A stretch of DNA of 19,817 nucleotides, from positions 1-19,817 of the forward strand of contig JAGOBN010000011.1 in the NCBI GenBank assembly GCA_017999235.1, given 5' to 3'. Positions 8,834 through 15,426 of the stretch are shown in pieces; position 1 is the stretch's first letter, and each line of letters starts with the position of its first letter. The notes below the pieces were generated by a model that made no database searches, was not told the origin of the DNA, and saw only the letters and a list, made by a program, of their open reading frames with translations. A program made the position numbers and the translations under genes. The DNA is from Anaerolineales bacterium. Lineage in GTDB: Bacteria; Chloroflexota; Anaerolineae; Anaerolineales; UBA6663.

Positions 8834-10834
8834 ATGCCCGTCTCACCTCAACCTGATCAAGCGGCGCTGCGCGCCGCATGGGAACGCTTTACGCAGACCG
8901 GCCAGCTGGCTCCCGAGCTCAACCCGCTCGTGGCCGGCTCCTGGCAGCGCTGCGCCCCGCGACTCAATCCCCACCGGCCGCCGCGCTGGGCGGCGCTGAA
9001 TGACGCCATCCTGGCCCTGACCGAGCGTCAGAGCCGGCCGGTGCTGGATATTGCCCGGCCCATCATGGAAGATGTCTACCAGCAGATTGAAGCCACCGGC
9101 GCCCTGCTGATTCTGGTGGACAGCACCACCTGCCTGCTGGAGATGCTGGGGGACGGGGACCTGGCGGCGCAGGCGCGCGCGCTGGGCATGCGGCGCGGCG
9201 TCTTTCTGCATGAGAATCAGATCGGCACGGTGGCCTTCTCGTCGGCGCTGTTGGACAGCACGCCGGCGCAGTTCACGGGCGCCGAACACTTCCTGAGCGC
9301 GTTTCACGGCTTGAGCAGCGCCGCCGCCCCGATTTTTAGTGTGGAGGGCCAGCCGGTGGGCGCGATCGGCCTGGTCACGCCCATGGCGCGGTTCAACCCC
9401 TACGGCGCCGGCCTGATGTTTGCCGCCGCCCGCGCCATCGAGAACCAGCTGCAGGCGGACCGGCTGACGGCGGAGGCCAATGCCCGCGCCACCGAGCTGC
9501 ACTCGACCCTCAACGCGTCGTCGGAGGGGGTGCTGGTGTGGAACGCGCAAGGCCTGCTCATGCACCTGAACGCCCAGGCCGGCCGGATGTTGAGCCTTAA
9601 GCCGGCGGCCGCGCTGGGCCGGCCGGTGGCGCAGTCCCTCAACCTGCCGGAGCCGCTGCGCCAGGCCCTGGAGCGGGGCGCAGAAGTGGATGAGATGGAG
9701 ATCACGTTTCCGCTGCCGGAGGGCGTCATGGCCTGTCTGGCCAGCGTGCGGCTGATCCGGGATCTGGACGGCGCGCCCGTCAACTATATTTTGATGCTGC
9801 GCCGGATTGAGCAGGTGCACCAGCTGGTTCATCGGCTGGTGGGCGCCCAGGCCCGGCTGACGCTGGATGACCTGGTGGGGGAGAGCGCCGGCGCGCGCCG
9901 CGTGCGCCGGCAGGCCCTGGCCGCCGCCGACGCGCGCGCCTGCGTGCTGATCCAGGGCGAGGCCGGCACGGGAAAAAATGTGCTGGCGCGCGCCATTCAC
10001 CACAGCAGCCGGCGGGCCAGCGGGCCGTTCTTGTCCATCAACTGCCGGGCCGTGCCGCGGGAACTGGCCTTGGCCGAGTTTTTGGGCTTTGAGGAAGGTG
10101 CTTTTCGCAGCGGCCACCGGGGCGGCCAGCCCAGCAAATTTGAGCTGGCCAATGGCGGCACGCTGTTTTTGGATGAAGTGGACGCCCTATCACTGGATAT
10201 GCAGTCCGCGCTGCTGCGCGTCATCGAGGCCGGGGATGTCATCCGCCTGGGCGGCCAGAGCGTCATCCCGGTGGATGTGCGCGTCATCGCTTCCAGCCAC
10301 ATTCCGCTGGAGGAGCGCGCGGCGGAGGGCAACTTCCGCTCGGATCTGCTCTTCCGGCTCAGCTCGTTTGTCATCACCATCCCGCCGGTGCGCGAGCGGG
10401 TGGAGGATGTCCCGATCCTGGTGGCGCGCCTGGTGGAGCGGCTGTCGGCGCAGATTGGGCACGCTCTCACGCTGACGCCGGCCGTGCAGGCGGCCCTGGC
10501 CGCTTACCCGTGGCCCGGCAACATCCGCGAACTGGAGTCGGTGATGGAGCGCGCGGCGCTGCAGTGCGACGGTGAGCCCATTAGCCTGGAACATCTGCCG
10601 CTGACGGTGCGGGAGCGGCGGGCGATGATCCCGGGCAAGGCCCTGACGGAGCCGGTGCGGAGCCTTAGCGACGCTGAGAAAGCCGCCATCCTGAGCGCCG
10701 CTCGCGCCGCCGGCGGCAATTTGACCCGGGCGGCGCAACTGTTGGGCATTGGACGCACGACGCTCTGGCGTCGAATGAAAGAATTCGGTCTCTCGGCGGC
10801 GGATTTAGCTCCTAATGGCGGTGTTTCAAAATGA
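8834..10834 (+). CDS. dhaR: DhaR-like AAA+ transcriptional activator of glycerol/dihydroxyacetone genes
   Basis: 666 residues. Order: an N-terminal segment typical of AcoR/DhaR regulators ('NPLVAGSWQRC'), GAF (about 60-215), PAS (about 225-330), AAA+ (about 350-575) with Walker A 'GEAGTGKN' and Walker B 'LFLDEVD', and a C-terminal Fis-type helix-turn-helix ('NLTRAAQLLGIGRTTLWRRM'). The loop that contacts sigma54 in NtrC-type activators (GAFTGA) reads GAFRSG here. E. coli DhaR, which controls dhaKLM from a sigma70 promoter, has the same domain order and, as I recall it, also lacks GAFTGA. The gene lies directly upstream of glpF-dhaK-dhaL, supporting the assignment; AcoR-like control of another pathway is the alternative. 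I chose the ATG at 8834 (GGAG about 10 nt before; in-frame GTG at 8831 also possible) because it follows the promoter, unlike the ATG at 8750. In E. coli, DhaK and DhaL are the coregulators of DhaR. Confidence 0.85.
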   Translation: MPVSPQPDQAALRAAWERFTQTGQLAPELNPLVAGSWQRCAPRLNPHRPPRWAALNDAILALTERQSRPVLDIARPIMEDVYQQIEATGALLILVDSTTCLLEMLGDGDLAAQARALGMRRGVFLHENQIGTVAFSSALLDSTPAQFTGAEHFLSAFHGLSSAAAPIFSVEGQPVGAIGLVTPMARFNPYGAGLMFAAARAIENQLQADRLTAEANARATELHSTLNASSEGVLVWNAQGLLMHLNAQAGRMLSLKPAAALGRPVAQSLNLPEPLRQALERGAEVDEMEITFPLPEGVMACLASVRLIRDLDGAPVNYILMLRRIEQVHQLVHRLVGAQARLTLDDLVGESAGARRVRRQALAAADARACVLIQGEAGTGKNVLARAIHHSSRRASGPFLSINCRAVPRELALAEFLGFEEGAFRSGHRGGQPSKFELANGGTLFLDEVDALSLDMQSALLRVIEAGDVIRLGGQSVIPVDVRVIASSHIPLEERAAEGNFRSDLLFRLSSFVITIPPVRERVEDVPILVARLVERLSAQIGHALTLTPAVQAALAAYPWPGNIRELESVMERAALQCDGEPISLEHLPLTVRERRAMIPGKALTEPVRSLSDAEKAAILSAARAAGGNLTRAAQLLGIGRTTLWRRMKEFGLSAADLAPNGGVSK

Positions 10835-10837
10835 AAA
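10823..10837. promoter_or_regulatory. Inverted repeat GTTTCA-N3-TGAAAA (candidate DhaR site 1)
   Basis: GTTTCA, AAA, TGAAAA. It overlaps the stop codon of dhaR (TGA at 10832-10834) and its centre is 33 bp upstream of the centre of the second copy, i.e. about three helical turns. It lies near -92 relative to the predicted glpF start point. Confidence 0.5.
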
Positions 10838-10855
10838 TACCCCGACCAAAGTACC

Positions 10856-10870
10856 GTTTCAGTTTGAAAC
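10856..10870. promoter_or_regulatory. Perfect inverted repeat GTTTCA-N3-TGAAAC (candidate DhaR site 2)
   Basis: GTTTCA (10856-10861), GTT, TGAAAC (10865-10870). Its centre lies near -59 relative to the predicted start at about 10922. I recall the E. coli DhaR site as an inverted repeat centred about 60 bp upstream of its promoter, a similar position. Confidence 0.55.
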
Positions 10871-10886
10871 TATTTCCCGTTCACAT

Positions 10887-10915
10887 TTGACCAAAACAGA
10901 TTACCCCATTATCGT
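10887..10915 (+). promoter_or_regulatory. Sigma70-type promoter for glpF-dhaK-dhaL-glpK
   Basis: -35 TTGACC at 10887-10892, a 17-bp spacer, and -10 TATCGT at 10910-10915. The -35 shares TTGACCAAA with the dhaR promoter. A weaker alternative is TTGACG at 11021-11026 with TAATTG at 11043-11048. Confidence 0.5.
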
Positions 10916-10955
10916 GAGACTCGTTTGATACGCGTTTAGATCGGCGTCACTTCTT

Positions 10956-10978
10956 GCCAGGTGCGTCCCGCACCTGGC
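10956..10978 (+). promoter_or_regulatory. Hairpin in the glpF leader
   Basis: GCCAGGTGCG and CGCACCTGGC form a perfect 10-bp stem with a TCC loop. No T-tract follows, so it is not a canonical terminator. A second, weaker inverted repeat (CTTGAC-GGAT-GTCAAG) lies at 11020-11035. Confidence 0.45.
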
Positions 10979-11201
10979 CCCACACTGCACAAGCAAGACA
11001 ATGGCTGCCGCCGCGCAGGCTTGACGGATGTCAAGGCTCTCTTAATTGTTGCCTGCGGCCGGAACCCGCGCGGCGCGGCGGAAAGTTTGTGCAAGGAGGT
11101 GTTATTTCACCCCTGACCCACTCGCTTAATGTTTGTCCTGGTTTGACGGCGTAATCGGCCCATTTCTGCTCGTCCTCACCTACTTGTTCAGGAGACGCAC
11201 G

Positions 11202-11999
11202 ATGAAATCGAAAGGCTTGATGAGTGAGTTGATCGGAGAGGTCTTCGGAACCTTCATCCTCATTTTGTTGGGTGATGGTGTCGTCGCCAACGTCGGTTTG
11301 GCGCCGCGGCTGGCCGGCTCGGCCTACAACTGGAACACGATTACGATCGGCTGGGCGTTCGCGGTGATCGTGGCCGTGTTTGTGTCGGCCGGCGTCTCGG
11401 GCGCGCACCTCAATCCGGCGGTGACGCTGGGGTTGGCGGTCAAGCGCGGGTTCCCGTGGGCCAAGGTCGCTCCGTATATCGGCGCGCAGATGGTGGGCGC
11501 GTTCCTGGGCGCGCTGGGCGTCTACCTGGTCTACATGGATGGTTTGGTGGCGGCGGGGATGCCCAACGTGTGGAGCACCGGCCCCGGTTCCGTTTTTGAC
11601 ACGACCTTCTGGGGCGCGGCCAGCTCTGGCGCCACCGGCGGGTATTCGCTGATGGTGGCCTGCATCGCCGAGTTCTTCGGCACCTTGGTGCTGACGTGGG
11701 GCATCCTGGCCAGCGGCGACAACAAGAACATCGGCCTGATGCACAACATGGGACCCTTCCTGGTCGGCGGCACGGTGCTGGCGGTGGGCTTGTCCCTGGG
11801 CGGCCCGAGCGGCTACTCCATCAACCCGGCCCGCGACCTGGGGCCGCGCATCTTCGGCGCGCTGGTCGGCACGCAGGGCCTGTTTGACGCCGGCTTCTAC
11901 TGGCTGATCGCGCCCGTGCTGGTCCCGGCCATCGCCGGCCCGGTCGGCATGTGGCTGTACGACGCGGTCGTGGGCGCCAATTTGCCCGACAAGAAATAA
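11202..11999 (+). CDS. glpF: Glycerol facilitator (aquaglyceroporin)
   Basis: 265 residues, a multi-pass membrane channel of the MIP family that lets glycerol diffuse into the cell. Both pore motifs are present: NPA at 71-73 ('SGAHLNPAVTL') and NPA at 208-210 in 'SINPARDLGPR'; the Asp after the second NPAR is typical of glycerol facilitators rather than water-specific aquaporins. Six hydrophobic segments are visible. I chose the ATG at 11202 because AGGAG (11190-11194) precedes it by 7 nt and the homologous region begins there; an upstream in-frame TTG would only add an unconserved piece. It is the first gene of the glycerol operon, with dhaK 34 bp downstream, so its expression should be controlled by the DhaR-like protein. 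Confidence 0.95.
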   Translation: MKSKGLMSELIGEVFGTFILILLGDGVVANVGLAPRLAGSAYNWNTITIGWAFAVIVAVFVSAGVSGAHLNPAVTLGLAVKRGFPWAKVAPYIGAQMVGAFLGALGVYLVYMDGLVAAGMPNVWSTGPGSVFDTTFWGAASSGATGGYSLMVACIAEFFGTLVLTWGILASGDNKNIGLMHNMGPFLVGGTVLAVGLSLGGPSGYSINPARDLGPRIFGALVGTQGLFDAGFYWLIAPVLVPAIAGPVGMWLYDAVVGANLPDKK

Positions 12000-12033
12000 G
12001 CCATTCGTCAGCCGCTGAGAAGGTGGTGTCTGT

Positions 12034-13035
12034 ATGAAGAAACTCATCAACAAACCCGAAGACGTGGTGGTTGAAGCGCTGCAGGCCATCGCCGTGGCGC
12101 ACGCCGATCTGGTGAAGGTTCATTACAACCCGAACTTCATCGCGCGCGCGGATGCGCCCGTGGCGGGCAAAGTGGGCGTCATCTCCGGCGGCGGCTCCGG
12201 CCATGAGCCCATGCACGGCGGCTTCGTCGGCTATGGCATGCTGGACGCGGCCTGCCCCGGCGCGGTCTTCACCTCGCCCACGCCGGATCAGATGCTGGAA
12301 GCCACCAAGGCGGTCAGCGCCGGCGCCGGCGTCCTGCACATCGTCAAGAACTACACCGGCGACATCATGAACTTCGAAATGGCCGCCGACCTGGCCAAGG
12401 CCGAAGGCATCGAAGTCGAGGCGGTCGTGACCAACGACGACGTCGCCGTCCAGGACTCGCTCTACACCGCCGGCCGGCGCGGCGTCGGCATCACGGTCCT
12501 GGCCGAGAAGATCACGGGCGCCGCCGCCGAGCAGAAACGCACGCTCAAGGACGTCGCCGCGGTCTGCCGCAAAGTCAACGCCCAGGGCCGCACCATGGGC
12601 ATGGCGCTGACCTCCTGCACCGTCCCGCACGCCGGCAAGCCGACTTTTGACCTGCCCGAGGACGAGATGGAAATCGGCATCGGCATCCACGGCGAGCCGG
12701 GCCGGGTGCGCATGAAGGTCAAGCCGGTGGCCGAGATCGTGGACATGCTGGCCAAGCCCATTCTCGAGGACCTGCCCTACAAGCGCGGCGACTCCGTGCT
12801 GGCCTTCGTGAACGGCATGGGCGGCACGCCGCTGATCGAACTGTACGTGGTCTTCAATGAGCTCAACAAGATCCTGACCGGTCAGGGCATCACGATCGCG
12901 CGCAACCTGATCGGCTCCTACATCACGTCGCTGGAGATGGCCGGGTGCTCGATCACCCTGCTGAAGCTGGACGACGAACTGACCAAACTGTGGGACGCGC
13001 CGGTGAAGACGGCCGGCCTGCGCTGGGGTATGTAA
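12034..13035 (+). CDS. dhaK: Dihydroxyacetone kinase, substrate-binding subunit DhaK
   Basis: 333 residues, the usual DhaK length. DhaK binds dihydroxyacetone covalently through a His as a hemiaminal and receives the phosphate from the nucleotide on DhaL. Residues matching the E. coli site can be seen: '[13 protein letters not shown]' (H57), '[10 protein letters not shown]' (D110) and 'GIGIHGEPG' (H219, the covalent ligand). A GAAGGTGG stretch precedes the ATG by about 7 nt. It sits between glpF and dhaL in one operon. No dhaM or other PTS component is in the window, so the phosphoryl donor (ATP directly or a distant DhaM) is open. In E. coli DhaK also represses DhaR, which makes a feedback role possible here. 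Confidence 0.95.
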   Translation: MKKLINKPEDVVVEALQAIAVAHADLVKVHYNPNFIARADAPVAGKVGVISGGGSGHEPMHGGFVGYGMLDAACPGAVFTSPTPDQMLEATKAVSAGAGVLHIVKNYTGDIMNFEMAADLAKAEGIEVEAVVTNDDVAVQDSLYTAGRRGVGITVLAEKITGAAAEQKRTLKDVAAVCRKVNAQGRTMGMALTSCTVPHAGKPTFDLPEDEMEIGIGIHGEPGRVRMKVKPVAEIVDMLAKPILEDLPYKRGDSVLAFVNGMGGTPLIELYVVFNELNKILTGQGITIARNLIGSYITSLEMAGCSITLLKLDDELTKLWDAPVKTAGLRWGM

Positions 13036-13051
13036 GTCCAACCGGTAAATG

Positions 13052-13088
13052 GCTGACAGGGCGGCCGTTGGCTGGCCGCCCTGTCAGC
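13052..13088 (+). promoter_or_regulatory. Perfect 15-bp intra-operon hairpin between dhaK and dhaL
   Basis: GCTGACAGGGCGGCC (13052-13066), a 7-nt loop, and GGCCGCCCTGTCAGC (13074-13088). No T-tract follows. It lies 16 bp after the dhaK stop and 33 bp before the dhaL start, a position suited to mRNA processing or stabilisation that could set the dhaK:dhaL ratio. Confidence 0.6.
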
Positions 13089-13121
13089 GCGTCGGCCGGG
13101 CTTCCTGTCACGGAGTTCACA

Positions 13122-13751
13122 GTGACCATCTCACGCGACGCAGTCCTCGACTGGATCAAGGCGTTTGCCGCGGTCGTGGAGCAGAACAAAGATTACTTGA
13201 CCGAACTCGACTCGGCCATTGGCGACGCCGACCACGGCGCCAATATGCATCGCGGCATGCAGGCGGTGGTGGCCAAACTGCCGGGCGTGGCCGATAAAGA
13301 TATCGGCACCGTGCTGAAGACCGTGGGGATGACCCTGGTCTCCACCGTCGGCGGGGCCGGCGGCCCGCTGTATGGCACGCTGTTCATGCAGATGGGCGCG
13401 ACGACGGCCGGCAAGCTCGAGCTGACGCTGGCCGATTGGACGGCGGCGCTGGACGCCGGCGTCGCCGGCGTGGTGATGCGCGGCAAAGCCAATCCGGGCG
13501 ATAAGACCATGGTGGACGCCCTCACCCCGGCCCTGCAGGCGTTGAAGCTGGCCGGGGACGGCCAGCTCACCGCGGCCTTGCGCCAATCAGAACAGGCCGC
13601 CGAACGGGGCAAACTCGACACCATCCCGCTGATCGCCAAGAAGGGCCGCGCCAGTTATCTGGGCGAGCGCAGCGCCGGCCACCAAGACCCCGGCGCCACC
13701 TCGTCCCATTTGCTGCTCAAAACGGCCGCCGATCTCTGGGCCGGCGCCTAA
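13122..13751 (+). CDS. dhaL: Dihydroxyacetone kinase, nucleotide-binding subunit DhaL
   Basis: 209 residues from a GTG at 13122, preceded by GGAG (13112-13115) at 6 nt. This start gives the standard DhaL length and puts the Mg-binding aspartates at D30, D35 and D37 ('[12 protein letters not shown]'), the same numbers as in E. coli DhaL; the in-frame ATG at 12945 lies inside dhaK and would add an unrelated 59 residues. Further family motifs are '[11 protein letters not shown]', '[15 protein letters not shown]' and '[18 protein letters not shown]'. DhaL holds the nucleotide and transfers the phosphate to dihydroxyacetone on DhaK, giving DHAP. In PTS-type systems the ADP stays bound and is rephosphorylated by DhaM; in ATP-type systems it exchanges. 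Sequence inspection alone does not decide between them. Confidence 0.94.
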   Translation: MTISRDAVLDWIKAFAAVVEQNKDYLTELDSAIGDADHGANMHRGMQAVVAKLPGVADKDIGTVLKTVGMTLVSTVGGAGGPLYGTLFMQMGATTAGKLELTLADWTAALDAGVAGVVMRGKANPGDKTMVDALTPALQALKLAGDGQLTAALRQSEQAAERGKLDTIPLIAKKGRASYLGERSAGHQDPGATSSHLLLKTAADLWAGA

Positions 13752-13792
13752 CCGCGCCGCGCCATCTCCCTATTACCGAAGGAAAACTGAGC

Positions 13793-15289
13793 ATGACGAA
13801 ATACGTAGGCGCAGTGGACCAGGGCACCACCAGCACCCGGTTTATGATCTTCGATCACGCCGGCCAGGTGGTGGGCCTCGATCAAAAAGAACACGCCCAG
13901 ATTTACCCCAAGCCGGGCTGGGTGGAGCACGACCCGATGGAGATCTGGCAGCGCACCCAGGAAGTGATCACGGGCGCGCTCCAAAAAGCCAACCTGTCCG
14001 CCGCCGATCTGGTGGCGGTGGGCGTCACCAACCAGCGCGAGACGACCGTGGTGTGGGAAAAGGCCACCGGCCAGCCCGTCTACAACGCCATCGTCTGGCA
14101 GGACACCCGCACCGCCGAGATCTGTGCCCGGCTGGGCAAGACCGGCGGCCAGGACCGCTTCCGCAAGAAGGTCGGCCTGCCGCTGGCCACCTACTTCTCC
14201 GGCCCGAAGATCAAGTGGATCCTGGATAACGTGAAGGGCGCCCGCGCCCGCGCGGCCAAGGGCGAGCTGCTCTTCGGCAACATCGACACTTGGGTGATCT
14301 GGAACCTGACCGGCGGCCCGAACGGCGGCGTGCACGTCACCGACGTGACCAACGCCAGCCGCACGATGCTGATGAACCTGAAGACCCTGGACTGGGACCC
14401 CGAGATCCTCAAGATCATGGGCGTCCCGCGCGCCATGCTGCCGGCCATCAAGGCTTCGTCCGAAGTCTACGGCGAAGCGGCGGGCACCCTGAGCGGCGTG
14501 CCGGTGGCCGGCGACCTGGGCGACCAGCAGGCCGCGCTCTTCGGCCAGACCTGCTTCAGCCCCGGCGAAGCCAAGAACACCTACGGCACCGGCTGCTTCA
14601 TGCTCCTCAACACCGGCACCAGCCCGATCCAGAGCAAGAACGGCCTGCTGACCACCCTGGGCTACAAGATCGGCAACCAGCCGGCGGTCTACGCCCTGGA
14701 AGGCTCCATCGCCATCACCGGCGCCCTGGTGCAGTGGCTGCGCGACAACCTGGGCCTGATCCAGAAGTCGGCGGATGTCGAGACCTTGGCCAAGTCGGTC
14801 GAGGATAACGGCGGCATCTACTTCGTGCCGGCCTTCTCCGGCCTGTACGCGCCGTACTGGAAGGACAGCGCGCGCGGCGCCATCGTGGGCATGACCCGCT
14901 ACGTCAACAAGGGCCACATCGCCCGCGCCACGCTGGAGGCCACCGCCTATCAGACGCGCGAGGTGCTGGACGCCATGAACAAGGACTCGGGCGTCAAGCT
15001 CAAGGCCCTCAAGGTGGACGGCGGCATGGTGTTCAACCAGAGCCTGATGCAGTTCCAGTCCGACGTGCTGGGCGTGCCCGTCATCCGGCCGACCGTGGCC
15101 GAGACCACGTCGCTGGGCGCCGCCTACGCCGCCGGCCTGGCGGTTGGGTACTGGAAGAAGGTCGAAGACCTGCGCGCCAACTGGGGCAAAGACGCCGAGT
15201 GGAAGCCGCAGATGAAGTCCGGCCCGCGCGAGAAACTGTACGCCGGCTGGAAGAAGGCCGTCACCCGCACGTTCGATTGGGTCGACTAA
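13793..15289 (+). CDS. glpK: Glycerol kinase, first copy
   Basis: 498 residues, ATP-dependent phosphorylation of glycerol to sn-glycerol-3-phosphate in the cytoplasm (FGGY family). Visible motifs: the phosphate-binding '[13 protein letters not shown]', 'NQRETTVVW', 'IVWQDTRT', the catalytic-base Asp D244 in '[10 protein letters not shown]', '[15 protein letters not shown]' and '[10 protein letters not shown]'. The loop before D244, where E. coli GlpK has the fructose-1,6-bisphosphate-binding Arg in 'GTRIP', reads 'LSGVP', so that Arg seems absent. The His phosphorylated by the PTS in Firmicutes GlpK also seems absent. GAAGGA lies 8 nt before the ATG. It follows dhaL by 41 bp and is followed by an intrinsic terminator. 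Confidence 0.96.
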   Translation: MTKYVGAVDQGTTSTRFMIFDHAGQVVGLDQKEHAQIYPKPGWVEHDPMEIWQRTQEVITGALQKANLSAADLVAVGVTNQRETTVVWEKATGQPVYNAIVWQDTRTAEICARLGKTGGQDRFRKKVGLPLATYFSGPKIKWILDNVKGARARAAKGELLFGNIDTWVIWNLTGGPNGGVHVTDVTNASRTMLMNLKTLDWDPEILKIMGVPRAMLPAIKASSEVYGEAAGTLSGVPVAGDLGDQQAALFGQTCFSPGEAKNTYGTGCFMLLNTGTSPIQSKNGLLTTLGYKIGNQPAVYALEGSIAITGALVQWLRDNLGLIQKSADVETLAKSVEDNGGIYFVPAFSGLYAPYWKDSARGAIVGMTRYVNKGHIARATLEATAYQTREVLDAMNKDSGVKLKALKVDGGMVFNQSLMQFQSDVLGVPVIRPTVAETTSLGAAYAAGLAVGYWKKVEDLRANWGKDAEWKPQMKSGPREKLYAGWKKAVTRTFDWVD

Positions 15290-15321
15290 CCGTTTTGGCT
15301 TTTGACGCGGGCGGACGCTGG

Positions 15322-15357
15322 AGCCCGGGAGACCGCTGCCCGGCTCCCGGGCTTTTT
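15322..15357 (+). terminator. Intrinsic terminator between the two glpK genes
   Basis: AGCCCGGGAG (15322-15331), a 12-nt loop, CTCCCGGGCT (15344-15353), running into TTTTT. It is the clearest rho-independent terminator in the window. It lies 32 bp after the first glpK and 69 bp before the second, with no evident promoter in between. Confidence 0.8.
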
Positions 15358-15426
15358 CACGCCTGACCCGCTCTCCCCGGTCTCCGCCGCCTCGGCGGGC
15401 CGGCCGTTGTCTCAAAGGAGTTTCTC

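Larger units (their letters stand above)
10835..11201 (+). other. Regulatory region and long leader of the glpF operon
   Basis: These 367 bp hold no gene I can support. From left to right: two phased inverted repeats, a sigma70-type promoter (10887-10915), a perfect 10-bp hairpin (10956-10978), a short inverted repeat (11020-11035), and a strong Shine-Dalgarno-like AAGGAGGT (11093-11100) with no ATG/GTG/TTG at a usable distance, followed by GGTG-N6-CACC. The untranslated leader would be about 280 nt, long enough for post-transcriptional control, but it does not match a riboswitch I know. Confidence 0.6.

Noticed and set aside
8757..8879. Upstream start for the GH57 gene
   Set aside because: The 41 extra residues would cross both divergent promoters and show no conservation-like features.
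10970..10995. Possible sigma54 (-24/-12) promoter in the TGGCCCCACACTGC stretch
   Set aside because: GG to GC spacing is 9 instead of 10 and the -12 element is poor; the regulator also lacks GAFTGA.
11133..11201. Upstream TTG start for glpF
   Set aside because: The 23 added residues are not part of the family and the ATG at 11202 has a proper AGGAG at 7 nt.
10835..11201. Known riboswitch or tRNA in the glpF leader
   Set aside because: Hairpins are present but no pattern I recognise from known riboswitch classes, and no cloverleaf.
12945..13121. ATG start for dhaL inside dhaK
   Set aside because: It would overlap dhaK by about 90 bp and translate the hairpin; the GTG at 13122 with GGAG gives the exact family length and numbering.
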